Assembly (NCBI GenBank): GCA_965197555.1
Contig: OZ240213.1
Span: 1,798,001 to 1,862,000 of the forward strand
DNA: 64,000 nucleotides
Reading direction: 5' to 3'
Source of the DNA: G965197555 sp965197555
GTDB taxonomy: Bacteria > Chloroflexota > Dehalococcoidia > Lucifugimonadales > UBA3495
Shown: piece after piece, positions 53,111 to 62,415 of the stretch
How positions within the stretch are numbered: the stretch's first letter is position 1
Layout of the letters: each line of letters begins with the position of its first letter
The notes under the pieces: generated by a model
The model's input: only the letters and a program-made list of their open reading frames with translations
The model's database searches: none
What the model was told of the DNA's origin: nothing
Program-made: the position numbers and the translations under genes

Positions 53111-54484
53111 TTGTTGGACTATCACCAAGCTGTCGACCAACTTCTATCTTTAGTCGACCATGAGCGTTCCATCACTTTGGGACCCCGTCAAAAGGCGGTC
53201 TACGATCTCAGCCGGGTCCAGGCGCTGCTACACAGGATGGGTGATCCACATCTCAATTCACCCACGGTGCATGTGGCTGGGACTAAAGGAAAGGGCAGCA
53301 CCGCAGCCCTTTGCGATGCCGCTCTTCACGCAGCGGGCTATCGCACTGGTTTCTACTCCTCTCCCCACCTCCACAGCTTCCGAGAGCGGGTGCGGTTGAA
53401 CGGCGACCCGATTGAGGAGCCCGAGTTCAGCGCCTTGGTCGAAAAATTATGGCCTCACCACCTCTGGGTCAGTGAATCAACCGGTCTAGGGGCGGTCACG
53501 TTGTTCGAGTTCATGACTGCCATGGGATTCTGCTTCTTCGCCGACCAAGCCGTCGACTTTCAGGTCATTGAAGTGGGCTTGGGGGGGAGGTTGGATGCGA
53601 CCAACGTGGTGAAGCCTGAAGTCTGTGTCATAACGCCCATTAGCCGGGACCACATGGCGATATTGGGCGACACCCTCCCTGAAATTGCCCTGGAGAAAGC
53701 GGGCATCATCAAGGAGGGTGTGCCGGTAGTGATCAGCCCCCAACCTCCAGAGGCGCGGGAGGCTATTGCTGAGGTGTGTCGAGAAAAGAGCGCGCCGCCG
53801 GTCTTTGTAGGAGAGGACGTGACTTGGACTGCCGGAGCTGCGGATACTTGGGGTCAGGAATTCTCCGTTCGCAGCAAGCTCGGGGAATACCAGCTCCGCA
53901 CTCCTCTTTTGGGCGCTTACCAGTTGGCCAACGCGGCGACCGCGTTGGCAGCTTTGGAGGCGTTGCAGACCAGGGGCCACCACTTGCCGGCGGAGGCCAT
54001 CGCCGAGGGCTTTGCCAAAGTAAGCTGGCCGTGCCGGATGGAGGTCCTTTCCCGCGACCCGTTGGTGGTGGCGGACGGCGCCCACAATGATTATTCGGTA
54101 GGGGTATTGCTGGAATCCCTGCCCAAGTACTTCGACTACCAGCGGCTGGTGTTGATAGTGGGGTTCTCTCGCGATAAGGAGGTTGCGGAGATGGTGGATA
54201 TCCTCGCCAAGGTAGACGCGACCGTGATCGCCACTGGCTCCAGGCACCCTAGGTCGCTGTCACCGGAGCAAATCTTGGGCCATTTCCGCAACCGAAATGT
54301 AGAGGCCGTTGCAACAAGTACCACCCGGGAAGCATTGGCCATCGCGTTGGACCAGGTTGGACCGAACGATCTGGTGCTGGTTACAGGCTCGTTGTTCGTT
54401 GCCGCAGAGGCGCGGGAGGCACTGCTGGGCATCGAGCCCGAGGTCTATCCCGACCTGATACCAGCCCACCACAGCCAGCCGTAG
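53111..54484 (+). CDS. folC: Bifunctional folylpolyglutamate / dihydrofolate synthase
   Basis: 457 residues from a TTG: P-loop HVAGTKGKGSTAALCDAAL (54-72), SSPHLHSFRERVRLNG, the ATNVVKPEVCVITPISRDHM domain and the C-terminal VLVTGSLFVAAEAREAL. It adds glutamate to dihydropteroate and to folates. Length is standard. The SPHL and KGKGS motifs are complete. It is followed 52 bp later by a fabF gene on the same strand. Confidence 0.93.
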   Translation: MLDYHQAVDQLLSLVDHERSITLGPRQKAVYDLSRVQALLHRMGDPHLNSPTVHVAGTKGKGSTAALCDAALHAAGYRTGFYSSPHLHSFRERVRLNGDPIEEPEFSALVEKLWPHHLWVSESTGLGAVTLFEFMTAMGFCFFADQAVDFQVIEVGLGGRLDATNVVKPEVCVITPISRDHMAILGDTLPEIALEKAGIIKEGVPVVISPQPPEAREAIAEVCREKSAPPVFVGEDVTWTAGAADTWGQEFSVRSKLGEYQLRTPLLGAYQLANAATALAALEALQTRGHHLPAEAIAEGFAKVSWPCRMEVLSRDPLVVADGAHNDYSVGVLLESLPKYFDYQRLVLIVGFSRDKEVAEMVDILAKVDATVIATGSRHPRSLSPEQILGHFRNRNVEAVATSTTREALAIALDQVGPNDLVLVTGSLFVAAEAREALLGIEPEVYPDLIPAHHSQP

Positions 54485-54536
54485 TTATTTTCAAGTAACC
54501 ATTCTCGATAGAGGGCAATAAACCAGGAGACAGGAT

Positions 54537-55787
54537 GTGGCGCTAGGCCGAGAAACAGTGGTCGTGACCGGGATAGGCGCAATGACTCCCTTGGGGCAAA
54601 GTGTGGACGAGTATTGGTCTAATCTGGTGGCCGGCGTGCCAGGGATTGGACCGATGACCTTGTGCGATCCCACCGATTATCCATGCCGGATCTCAGGAGA
54701 GGTTAGAGACTTCGACCCCGAGCAATTCATGAGCGCCAGAGAGGCTCGGCGCATGGCCCGTTTCTCCCAGCTAGCCGTGGCTGCCGGTCTGACGGCGGTT
54801 GAAGATGCCGGGCTGGACATGGCCCAAGAAGACTCCTACCGGGTTGGAGTTATTCTTGGCAATGGCAATGGCGGATTCCCGACCCTGGAAGAGAACTGCC
54901 GGATACTGGCCGAACGGGGCGGTATGCGAATGACGCCCTTTTTCTTCCCAATGGTTTTGCCCAATATGGCGGCTGCGGCGGTAAGCCGCTACGTGGGAGC
55001 CCGAGGCTACAACTCAACAGCCACCACAGCGTGTGCTGCTTCCAATCAGGCCATGGGGGAGGCGATCGGTGTGATCAGGCGGGGAATGGCCGACGTCGTG
55101 CTCGCAGGGGGCGCCGAGGCTGGAATCAGCCAATTAGGCCTGGCGGGCTTCGCTGTGATGCGCGCGCTGAGCACCCGGAACGATGCACCGGAAAAAGCCA
55201 GCCGTCCCTTCGACGCCGAGCGAGACGGGTTTGTGCCCGCTGAAGGGGCCGTGATCTTGGTCCTTGAAAGCTTGGAGCACGCCCTCAAACGCAATGCGAC
55301 AGTGCTGGCTGAGCTTGCGGGTTTCGGGTGCACTGCCGACGCGGGCCACCCGGTACAGCCTGAGGAAAGCGGCGCCAGCGCAGCGGAGGCGATGAGATTG
55401 GCTTTGGTTGACGCGGAAGTGTCGCTGGATGAGGTCGGCTACATCAATGCCCACGGGACCTCAACCCCCCTTAACGACGCCCTGGAAACTGTGGCTATCA
55501 AGCGGCTGTTCGGGGACCGGGCCTACCGGGTTCCAATAAGCTCAACCAAGTCGATGGTCGGTCACTCCCTGGGCGCCTCCGGGGCGCTGGAGGCGGCGGC
55601 CTGCGTGAAAACCATAACCGAAGGCAAGATTCATCCCACCATCAACTACCAGGTTCCCGACCCGTCGTGCGACTTGGACTACGTACCTAATCAGGCCCGC
55701 ACGTCGGATGTGGACGTGGTCCTGTCCAACGCCTTCGGTTTCGGCGGGCAGAACGCGTGCTTGGTGTTCCGAAAGTTCCAGCCATAG
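54537..55787 (+). CDS. fabF: Beta-ketoacyl-ACP synthase II (second paralog)
   Basis: 416 residues from a GTG. VVVTGIGAMTPLGQS, active Cys166 in TTACAASNQAMG, YINAHGTSTPLND, SSTKSMVGHSLGASG and NAFGFGGQNACLVF complete the Cys-His-His triad. Its elbow is closer to the usual FabF than that of the 46.8-kb paralog, so one of the two may serve elongation of special chains. Same strand as folC and probably cotranscribed. Confidence 0.92.
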   Translation: MALGRETVVVTGIGAMTPLGQSVDEYWSNLVAGVPGIGPMTLCDPTDYPCRISGEVRDFDPEQFMSAREARRMARFSQLAVAAGLTAVEDAGLDMAQEDSYRVGVILGNGNGGFPTLEENCRILAERGGMRMTPFFFPMVLPNMAAAAVSRYVGARGYNSTATTACAASNQAMGEAIGVIRRGMADVVLAGGAEAGISQLGLAGFAVMRALSTRNDAPEKASRPFDAERDGFVPAEGAVILVLESLEHALKRNATVLAELAGFGCTADAGHPVQPEESGASAAEAMRLALVDAEVSLDEVGYINAHGTSTPLNDALETVAIKRLFGDRAYRVPISSTKSMVGHSLGASGALEAAACVKTITEGKIHPTINYQVPDPSCDLDYVPNQARTSDVDVVLSNAFGFGGQNACLVFRKFQP

Positions 55788-55850
55788 CTAAATGCTTTAT
55801 TCGGGCTGATGGAATTCCCAAGGGCGGGCAGGCCTGCGTGGATAGTCATC

Positions 55851-56036
55851 CTAGGCCGGAGTGTACTTACCGGCGGATATGACTCGGATTAGGCTGAGCT
55901 TAATCCGACTGGCCAGATCAGCAGGGGAGGGTCCTGGGATGGGTGTAGTTGTGGGTGTGGGAGTCAGGGTAGTCGTTGGGATTTTTATCGGTGTTGGTGT
56001 GGCGGCTGAGCCAATGAGAAGAAGATGATGACCTGT
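55851..56036 (-). pseudogene. Fragment resembling a Thr/Pro-linker and protease N terminus
   Basis: The minus strand reads ATPTPIKIPTTTLTPTPTTT, then PIPGPSPADLASRIKLSLIR and stops at 55851. TP-rich linkers followed by ADL..RI..S.VR.. are typical of exported trypsin-like proteases of this type of organism. Only the linker and the first strand remain. Confidence 0.3.
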
Positions 56037-56049
56037 GTTAAGTACGAGG

Positions 56050-56604
56050 TCATGTCTCCCTCCACCGGTAGTACCCAGTACCGGTGATGATGGAGAGGCT
56101 CCGATAGATGGAAGGTAACCTGCCGTCTTGCAGCAGTTTCGTTCTTAACTTGATGAGCAATTGATGTGCTAGCAAGACCGCCGACAAAACGATGACAGTC
56201 GAAAGTCCGACCTGTTTACCCGGTCCGCTACTGTCGACAAGGTCTTGCGTGCCATAAATGATAGCACTTGCCGATGCCAAGACGATGACCGTTGCCCAAA
56301 TAGCAGTCCTCCGCTGTGCATATGCGCCCGCGACGATGACGGCGAATAGTATAATCACCACTGGACAACCTATGAGTACTCCTGTTTGAACCGGCGCAAC
56401 TGCGAAGAGGTATTCGACCACGGGAGAGATAGCTAACACTGGCAACGCCACTCCGCTGTAAACTTCGCGCATGCCGTCAAGCCTCACCCAAGGTAAGAAA
56501 AACGCGCAGATAACCGCCAACGTAACCCCAAAGGCCACCAAGCGCATCGCGACTGTGACGATCTCTCTCCAGTCTTGATGAGGTTTCTCGGTGCGTTGCA
56601 TCAT
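56050..56604 (-). CDS. Membrane protein of unknown function
   Basis: 184 residues with four hydrophobic segments (VAFGVTLAVICAFFLPWVRL; VAPVQTGVLIGCPVVIILFA; AIWATVIVLASASAII; STVIVLSAVLLAHQL). No family recognised. It overlaps the upstream gene by 4 bp (ATGA), so both are translated from one mRNA. Possibly the membrane anchor of a two-protein complex with the helical protein upstream. Confidence 0.6.
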   Translation of the reverse strand: MMQRTEKPHQDWREIVTVAMRLVAFGVTLAVICAFFLPWVRLDGMREVYSGVALPVLAISPVVEYLFAVAPVQTGVLIGCPVVIILFAVIVAGAYAQRRTAIWATVIVLASASAIIYGTQDLVDSSGPGKQVGLSTVIVLSAVLLAHQLLIKLRTKLLQDGRLPSIYRSLSIITGTGYYRWRET

Positions 56605-57023
56605 TGAGTCTCAAAGGGGGATGCAGTTATCCCGCGAATATTTTCTGATGCGATCTGGAATTGTTTAAGTTCTTCGTCCAGTAATGTAATAGCCCGTGGC
56701 ACCTCCCTGAAAGCGCCTTCATTAAACGAAAACTCGGATGATAATTCTAGTTTTCTCAAGTCGATGTCCATATCGTTAAGCCGGTCCATGATCTCTTGGG
56801 CGTGGTCCAGAGCGCCTCGGGCTTGGCCCCGCCATTCCTCGTAAAGCGCGTAATCCGCCTCGTCGTAAGCCTGTGCCCGTTCCCGCTTCTCCGGGTCATT
56901 ATATCTCTCCGTCAATGCTCGCTGTGATGCGAAATAATTTTCAGCCCGTTGTTCGGCCGCAATAATAGCGGAGTGGAACTTGACATACCCAGATTGCGCA
57001 TGACTGTAACTGGGCCCACTCAC
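56601..57023 (-). CDS. C-terminal part of helical protein (frame 2)
   Basis: 140 codons: HAQSGYVKFHSAIIAAEQRA, EKRERAQAYDEADYALYEEW, MDIDLRKLELSSEFSFNEG, alpha-helical and charged. The preceding frame (57291-56941) is hydrophobic at its start and continues as GEWAQLQS before a frame change near 57010; the two together would be a single N-anchored coiled protein of about 230 residues. No family recognised. Confidence 0.5.
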   Translation of the reverse strand: MSGPSYSHAQSGYVKFHSAIIAAEQRAENYFASQRALTERYNDPEKRERAQAYDEADYALYEEWRGQARGALDHAQEIMDRLNDMDIDLRKLELSSEFSFNEGAFREVPRAITLLDEELKQFQIASENIRGITASPFETQ

Positions 57024-57291
57024 CGATTAGCTCCGATATGTTGGTGATTGCTGCAACCTGTTTGTCGGTAGTGCCCGGCGTTACACCGTGGGGGAATGTC
57101 GTGCTGACAAAGGTACCGGCATCACCCAGCGTCGCGCTCATACGGTCGGTTTGATAGTGAACCATATTGATACTTTCTTCGAAGTGAGCCGCCTCCGATG
57201 TTCCCGTTTCAGCGTAGGCCAGCCAACCGACCCCGGCAACAACTGCAATTGCAGCAGCAGCGACGATCGCTCTCAGTAGCTTCCGTATCAT
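56941..57291 (-). CDS. N-terminal part of an anchored helical protein (frame 1)
   Basis: 116 codons from the ATG at 57291 (GGAGAGCC upstream). MIRKLLRAIVAAAAIAVVAG is a signal anchor, followed by a periplasmic-type helical stretch (ESINMVHYQTDRMSATLGDA, DKQVAAITNISELIGEWAQL). The frame ends in unlikely sequence (CAIWVCQVPLRYY), consistent with a frameshift into the 56601-57023 frame near 57010. Assembly error or true frameshift; the two halves are probably one gene. Confidence 0.5.
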   Translation of the reverse strand: MIRKLLRAIVAAAAIAVVAGVGWLAYAETGTSEAAHFEESINMVHYQTDRMSATLGDAGTFVSTTFPHGVTPGTTDKQVAAITNISELIGEWAQLQSCAIWVCQVPLRYYCGRTTG

Positions 57292-57458
57292 GGCTCTCCT
57301 CCAAAGTTCCCAAAACAAGGCGCCACCAATTCCATCCTCGTCAGCACCATGCGGGCTCTTATTCGCTCTCGTCTAGCTCGGAGCTACCATCGGGCCCAAC
57401 AACCCACATCTGAATCCTCTCAGCACCCCCACCTCCCTAAGATCCCAATACAGTCTAC

Positions 57459-57545
57459 ATGGAATGGGCGCCGAGGTTAATCACCCTGCCCGACGCCGCC
57501 AGAAGATACGGCACACATTGGAACGCGTTACGAAAACTGGGCTAA
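57459..57545 (+). pseudogene. HTH/excisionase-like fragment
   Basis: MEWAPRLITLPDAARRYGTH then WNALRKLG and a TAA. LPDAARRYG..W.ALRKL resembles MerR/excisionase-type helix-turn-helix openings. Nothing convincing follows; the remainder of 57292-57921 has no supported gene. Confidence 0.35.
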
Positions 57546-57921
57546 CCAAAGGCCTGGTGGAGGATATTGGTCCGTCTCCGGGCGCTGGTGCGAGGTAATG
57601 GGAAGGCTTCTCAGAGCGAGTGGGCGTTGATTGGTAACATATCGGCACCGGAACATGGAAATAACGGCGTGGTAGAGGACGAGGTCTAAGGAAAGGCACT
57701 TCCCAGGAAAGCGTCGGAGGCCATCAATCGGAAGAATTTTGTGACCACCGTTCGTTGACCCCCATGACGGCCAAGCCTAGAATGAAGGCGTTCGGCCTCT
57801 TGGCTCCAAAGCAGAGCAGCGGCTGTTTCCCAGGAATCGAAGGGAGGAGTGGTAGTGCATTCAGTGAAAGATTCCTTGAAAGATCCCTTAGCCCTCGGTA
57901 TGCAACCATCCCAGGCTGAAC

Positions 57922-58950
57922 ATGGCTGAACGTCTGATTTCCGCTGCGGTACAGCCCGATGACTTGGACCTATCGCTACGGCCGAGAAGGGTAGGCGATT
58001 TCGTCGGGCAGAGCAGCATCAAGGAAAACCTGAACATTGCAATCCAGGCAGCCAAGATCAGGGGTGAACCCCTCGACCATATAATTTTATATGGTCCGCC
58101 TGGGCTGGGTAAAACTACCCTGGGACATATTATTGCCCACGAAATGGGGGTGGATATTCGCGTTACTTCCGGACCGGCGGTGGAGAGGGCCGGAGACATG
58201 GCGGCAATACTCACCGGGTTACAGCCCAATGACGTTCTATTCATTGACGAAATCCACCGTCTGCACCGGGTGGTGGAAGAAGTGCTGTACTCGGCGATGG
58301 AGGACTTCTTTCTATCCTGGATGGTTGGTAAGGGACTGGCGGCGCGTAATATCAATCTCCGTATCAACCCGTTTACCCTCGTTGGGGCCACTACCCGCTT
58401 CTCGATGATCAGTCCTCCGTTGCGAGACCGGTTTGGCTCGGTATTCCGGCTGGACTATTACGAGCCTGAAGATATGAGGGTCATCGTGGAGCGGTCGGCG
58501 CGGATCCTTACCACGGAGATAGACAGTGAGGGCGTGGCAGAGATTGCCTCACGATCCCGGGGCACGCCGCGCATAGCGAACCGGTTGCTCAAGCGCACCC
58601 GGGACTATGCGCTAGTGAAGGCCGACGGCTGGGTTGACGGCCCTGTCGCTGGCGCGGCTCTGGACCAGCTAAAGGTAGACCGGCTGGGGCTCGACCAGTC
58701 AGACCACCGTCTAATGACCAGCATCATCGACAAGTTCGACGGCGGCCCGGTTGGCTTGGATACCCTTGCAGCGTCTCTCAACGAGGACGCCGACACCATC
58801 ATGGATGTGCTGGAACCCTACTTGATGCAGTTAGGCTTCCTGGAGCGCACACCCCGGGGAAGAGTAGCGACCCGCTTGGGGCATGAATACCTCGGTCGGT
58901 CCTACGTGCGGCCCGAGGTCTCGGACCAAAGCAGGCTCAGTGGGTTTTGA
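57922..58950 (+). CDS. ruvB: Holliday junction branch migration DNA helicase RuvB
   Basis: 342 residues: LSLRPRRVGDFVGQSSIKEN, Walker A YGPPGLGKTTLGHI (57-70), Walker B DVLFIDEIHRLHR, sensor LVGATTRFSMISPPLRDRFG with the arginine finger, SRGTPRIANRLLKRTRDYA and the C-terminal winged helix FLERTPRGRVATRLGHEYL. It drives branch migration of Holliday junctions with RuvA. No ruvA or ruvC is adjacent in this window. Confidence 0.95.
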   Translation: MAERLISAAVQPDDLDLSLRPRRVGDFVGQSSIKENLNIAIQAAKIRGEPLDHIILYGPPGLGKTTLGHIIAHEMGVDIRVTSGPAVERAGDMAAILTGLQPNDVLFIDEIHRLHRVVEEVLYSAMEDFFLSWMVGKGLAARNINLRINPFTLVGATTRFSMISPPLRDRFGSVFRLDYYEPEDMRVIVERSARILTTEIDSEGVAEIASRSRGTPRIANRLLKRTRDYALVKADGWVDGPVAGAALDQLKVDRLGLDQSDHRLMTSIIDKFDGGPVGLDTLAASLNEDADTIMDVLEPYLMQLGFLERTPRGRVATRLGHEYLGRSYVRPEVSDQSRLSGF

Positions 58951-59054
58951 AGGGCCTCGGCCCATTGACCCTGGTTGGGTACTGTGCTGGTAAGGCCCTT
59001 CGCCCCACGGGTATCTCGGCGTCATGCTTGAATATGTCCTAAGGCACTTGGAAG

Positions 59055-59410
59055 GTTCTTGGATTCCCGCTTCCGCGGGAATGACGGGGTTTGGCGGGAA
59101 TGACGAGGAAATGTCTGGGCAAACCTGGTTATGCAAGCGTCTCCTTTCGCGGGAATGACGGGGTGGGTGTTGGCGCTGGAATGACGGGGTGGATGTTGGC
59201 GCGGGATGACGGGGTGGATGTTGGCGCGGAATGACTGGGTGGATGTTGGCGCTGGAATGACGGGGTGGATGTTGGCGCTGGAATGACGGGGTGGATGTTG
59301 GCGCGGGATGGCGGGGTGGGTATTTGCGCGGAATGACGGGGTGGGTGTTGGCGCTGGAATGACGGGGTGGATGTTGGCGCGGAATGACGGGATGGGTATT
59401 TGCGCGGAGA
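59055..59410. repeat. REP unit and 25-26-bp tandem repeat array
   Basis: GGATTCCCGCTTCCGCGGGA followed by ATGACGGGG, then from about 59150 roughly ten tandem units of GAATGACGGGGTGGATGTTG plus GCGCTG with variants (GGGATGAC, GGTATTTG). No conserved repeat-spacer structure as in CRISPR. Confidence 0.85.
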
Positions 59411-59670
59411 GTTAGGGGCGAGTGGGTCGTGATGTCCGAGGACAGTGGGGTGATGGTTCCCCGTGTTTGGCGACAAGTCGACCGGCTAAGGACTGGCCGC
59501 CGTTTTCGAGGGCTATAAGGCCTTGGCTCAGGTAGTGAGGCGGTTGCTAGCTACCAGGTGAAACACTACAATAGCTCTGTTCCTCCTCAGGCTCGTATGG
59601 GGCCACACATCCAAGCGTCCCGTAGGCGGTCGGCGAAGGCTGATTGAGGCCTTCTTTTTGTGACGATAGT

Positions 59671-60912
59671 ATGACGGTCAAGGAATTCATCCCAGCACCA
59701 TTCCATGATGACCGGTTGCCTCCTTTAGCGGAAGTGCTATCCGGGGCAGAGACTGGCCGCAGTCTTTCCGCACAAGAGGCTTTTTCTTTGGCTTCGGCTG
59801 AGCCAGGCCGGTTACTCGAGCTCTGCTCCGTCGCCGCAACTGTCAGGGACCGTGGTAAGGGCAAGACGGTTACTTTCTCACCAAAAGTCTTCATTCCTCT
59901 AACGCGTCTGTGCCGGGACTTCTGCGGCTACTGCACATTCCGCCAGTCCCCCGTTGAGGCCGGCAACCGGCTTTACATGACGCCCGAGGAAGTATTGGAA
60001 GTTGCCCGGGAGGGGCAACGTCTGGGTTGCACCGAAGCCCTCTTTACTTTAGGGGAGCGCCCGGAGCAGCGTTACCCGGAGGCAAAGGAATGGCTCAAGG
60101 GACGAGGGTATTCCAGCACTCTGGATTACTTGACCAACATGTGCAAGTTGGTCTTGGAGGAAACGACGCTGCTGCCCCACGCCAACCCGGGCACCATGAG
60201 CCGCCGCGAAATGGCGGCATTGCAACCCTACAACCCGTCAATGGGTCTGATGCTGGAGAGTACCAGCGCTGGGCTATACGGGCCGGGAGGCCCCCACGAG
60301 TTCGCACCCAGCAAGAGGCCGAGGGTCAGGTTGCGCACCATTGAGATCGCCGGCCAGTTGCGTGTGCCCTTTACTACAGGTATCCTCATCGGCATTGGGG
60401 ATACTCGTCTGGACCGGGTAGAGTCATTGCTGGAGATCAGGGCATTGCATCAAGCCTACGGGCAAGTGCAAGAGGTTATTATCCAAAACTTCAGGTCAAA
60501 AGCGGATACGCCCATGGGGCAAGCGCCGGACGCATCCGCCACCGAGCTACTCTGGTCCGTGGCAACTGCGAGGTTGATCCTAGGACCCCAAGTAAACCTA
60601 CAGGTCCCACCCAACCTGAGCGCTCAAGATTACCAGATTTATCTTGATGCAGGCATCAACGACTGGGGCGGGATCTCGCCGTTAACCATAGACTATGTGA
60701 ATCCGGAAGCACCGTGGCCAGCTATCTCGGAGCTTCAGGAGCGCAGCCGGTCGTCTGGATTCGAGCTCAAGCCCAGACTGCCGGTGTACCCCGAATATTT
60801 TGTGGACACCGATAGCTTCTTACCAGCCGGTCTCAAGGCAAGGGTCTTGGCGTCGGCGGACCGCGATGGATACGTATCAGGGGGGATTCAGCGCTATGCC
60901 GCCAATTACTGA
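59671..60912 (+). CDS. cofG: 7,8-didemethyl-8-hydroxy-5-deazariboflavin synthase subunit CofG
   Basis: 413 residues from the ATG at 59671. Radical SAM cluster ligands C81, C85, C88 (RLCRDFCGYC), preceded by KTVTFSPKVFIPLT, and GINDWGGISPLTIDYVNPE near the C terminus, as in CofG/FbiC N-terminal halves. With CofH it makes the deazaflavin chromophore FO from tyrosine and a pyrimidine. It overlaps cofH by 17 bp. Radical SAM chemistry needs a [4Fe-4S] cluster and SAM. Confidence 0.95.
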   Translation: MTVKEFIPAPFHDDRLPPLAEVLSGAETGRSLSAQEAFSLASAEPGRLLELCSVAATVRDRGKGKTVTFSPKVFIPLTRLCRDFCGYCTFRQSPVEAGNRLYMTPEEVLEVAREGQRLGCTEALFTLGERPEQRYPEAKEWLKGRGYSSTLDYLTNMCKLVLEETTLLPHANPGTMSRREMAALQPYNPSMGLMLESTSAGLYGPGGPHEFAPSKRPRVRLRTIEIAGQLRVPFTTGILIGIGDTRLDRVESLLEIRALHQAYGQVQEVIIQNFRSKADTPMGQAPDASATELLWSVATARLILGPQVNLQVPPNLSAQDYQIYLDAGINDWGGISPLTIDYVNPEAPWPAISELQERSRSSGFELKPRLPVYPEYFVDTDSFLPAGLKARVLASADRDGYVSGGIQRYAANY

Positions 60913-62272
60913 GGATAGAGCGGACGCCCACGATATAGCAACTTTGTTGGGCCAACTTAAGCCTGACGTGGCACGAATTCTGAACAGGGCGTTAGAGGGG
61001 TTCGATATCTCTGCAGAGGAGGCTGTTGCTCTCTTCGACACCTATGGCCTGGAATACCATGCTATGGGGGTAGTTGCGGATGAGCTACGCCGACGGACCG
61101 TCGGAGATATGGTCACCTACGTGGTGAACCGCAACATCAACTTTACCAATGTGTGTATCAAGCGGTGCGGGTTCTGCGCCTTCAGCCGGGATTACCGGGA
61201 AGAGGAAGGTTACTTGCTGCCGGTGCAAGAAATTGTACGCCGGGCCAAAGAAGCCTGGGACTACGGAGCCACAGAGGTGTGCATCCAGGCGGGACTACCA
61301 CCGCAGATGGAAGGGGACCTTTACATCAAGCTGTGCGAGGCGATCAAGGAAGAGTTGCCCGATATCCATATCCACGGTTTCTCTCCGGAAGAGGTCTTGT
61401 ATGGGTCGGTCCGGTCGCGATGCACCATCCGGGAATATTTGGAGGGGCTGAAAGCCGCTGGGGTGGGCAGCCTGCCCGGCACATCGGCCGAGATTCTCGA
61501 CCAGCCGTTGAGAGACCGCATATCTCCGGGGCGCATCAGGGTCGACCAATGGATTGAGGTGATCACCAACGCCCACGATCTGGGGATTCCAACCACCTCT
61601 ACTGTCATGTTCGGGCATTTGGAGACCAACGAGCACATCGCCAACCACATCGCCCTTCTAAGGGACCTCCAAAAAGGGACAGGTGGCATAACAGAGTTTG
61701 TGCCGCTGAGCTTTGTACATACCGAGGCGCCGATGTTCCTTCGAAACCTCGTAGACGGAGTTCGCTCCGGCCCCACGGGTATGGACGTGATTAAAGTGCA
61801 CGCTATTGCCCGGATAATGCTCAACAATTGGATTCCCAACGTCCAGGCTTCCTGGGTTAAAGAGGGGTCAAGGGTCTCCCAGTTGCTGTTGACCGCGGGT
61901 GTCAACGATCTGGGGGGAACGCTGATAAACGAAAGCATCTCCACGGCTGCCGGCGCTCAGCACGGCCAGCTAATGCGTCCGAACGAGTTCCGCCAGATGA
62001 TACGCCAAGCCGGCCGGATTCCCGCCGAAAGGTTCACTACCTACGGAATACGTCGCATTTTCGACGAAGATGACGAGGTAGCCGAGCCCTTGGACTTGGT
62101 GGGAGACAATGTGGAAGAGGTTTTTGGCTCCTACCAGAGGTTAGTTAAGCTCGACTCTTACCGATTCGAACACCCAAGGAGCTCGAAAACCAACACTGGA
62201 GACGCTGACCTCGCCCCAGCCGGGTCCAGTGCTGGTCCCAATCCCGGCGAAGACGGCGCTGAATCCAGCTAG
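60896..62272 (+). CDS. cofH: 5-amino-6-(D-ribitylamino)uracil-L-tyrosine 4-hydroxyphenyl transferase CofH
   Basis: 458 residues from the ATG at 60896 (GGGGGGATT upstream), which overlaps the cofG end. Radical SAM ligands C87, C91, C94 (NVCIKRCGFCAFSRDYREEE), ATEVCIQAGLPP, IHGFSPEEVLYG, GVGSLPGTSAEIL and GVNDLGGTLINESIS are CofH landmarks. It joins the tyrosine-derived part to the ribityl uracil, and CofG closes the ring. A 30-residue disordered tail (SSKTNTGDADLAPAGSSAGP...) is extra. Confidence 0.95.
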   Translation: MPPITEDRADAHDIATLLGQLKPDVARILNRALEGFDISAEEAVALFDTYGLEYHAMGVVADELRRRTVGDMVTYVVNRNINFTNVCIKRCGFCAFSRDYREEEGYLLPVQEIVRRAKEAWDYGATEVCIQAGLPPQMEGDLYIKLCEAIKEELPDIHIHGFSPEEVLYGSVRSRCTIREYLEGLKAAGVGSLPGTSAEILDQPLRDRISPGRIRVDQWIEVITNAHDLGIPTTSTVMFGHLETNEHIANHIALLRDLQKGTGGITEFVPLSFVHTEAPMFLRNLVDGVRSGPTGMDVIKVHAIARIMLNNWIPNVQASWVKEGSRVSQLLLTAGVNDLGGTLINESISTAAGAQHGQLMRPNEFRQMIRQAGRIPAERFTTYGIRRIFDEDDEVAEPLDLVGDNVEEVFGSYQRLVKLDSYRFEHPRSSKTNTGDADLAPAGSSAGPNPGEDGAESS

Positions 62273-62415
62273 CCAGAATATCCGTGCTCGCAGGTGCTTC
62301 TCCCCAGGTATTGACCGCAATGAGACCGGGACTTGAAGTCCCTTCTTGTTGCTTCATTGCTATGGTTGTTGAATTCATGACTTCGCCAAAGGACCGATAG
62401 GACCACGACCGGACA

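Noticed and set aside
53486..54247. 253-codon minus-strand open frame over folC
   Set aside because: Shadow of folC; no family pattern or RBS.
58945..58995. Terminator after ruvB (GAAGGGCCT...AGGCCCTTC)
   Set aside because: The loop is about 40 nt and there is no U-tract.
59150..59410. Possible CRISPR array
   Set aside because: Units are 25-26-bp tandem repeats without variable spacers, and no cas genes are nearby.
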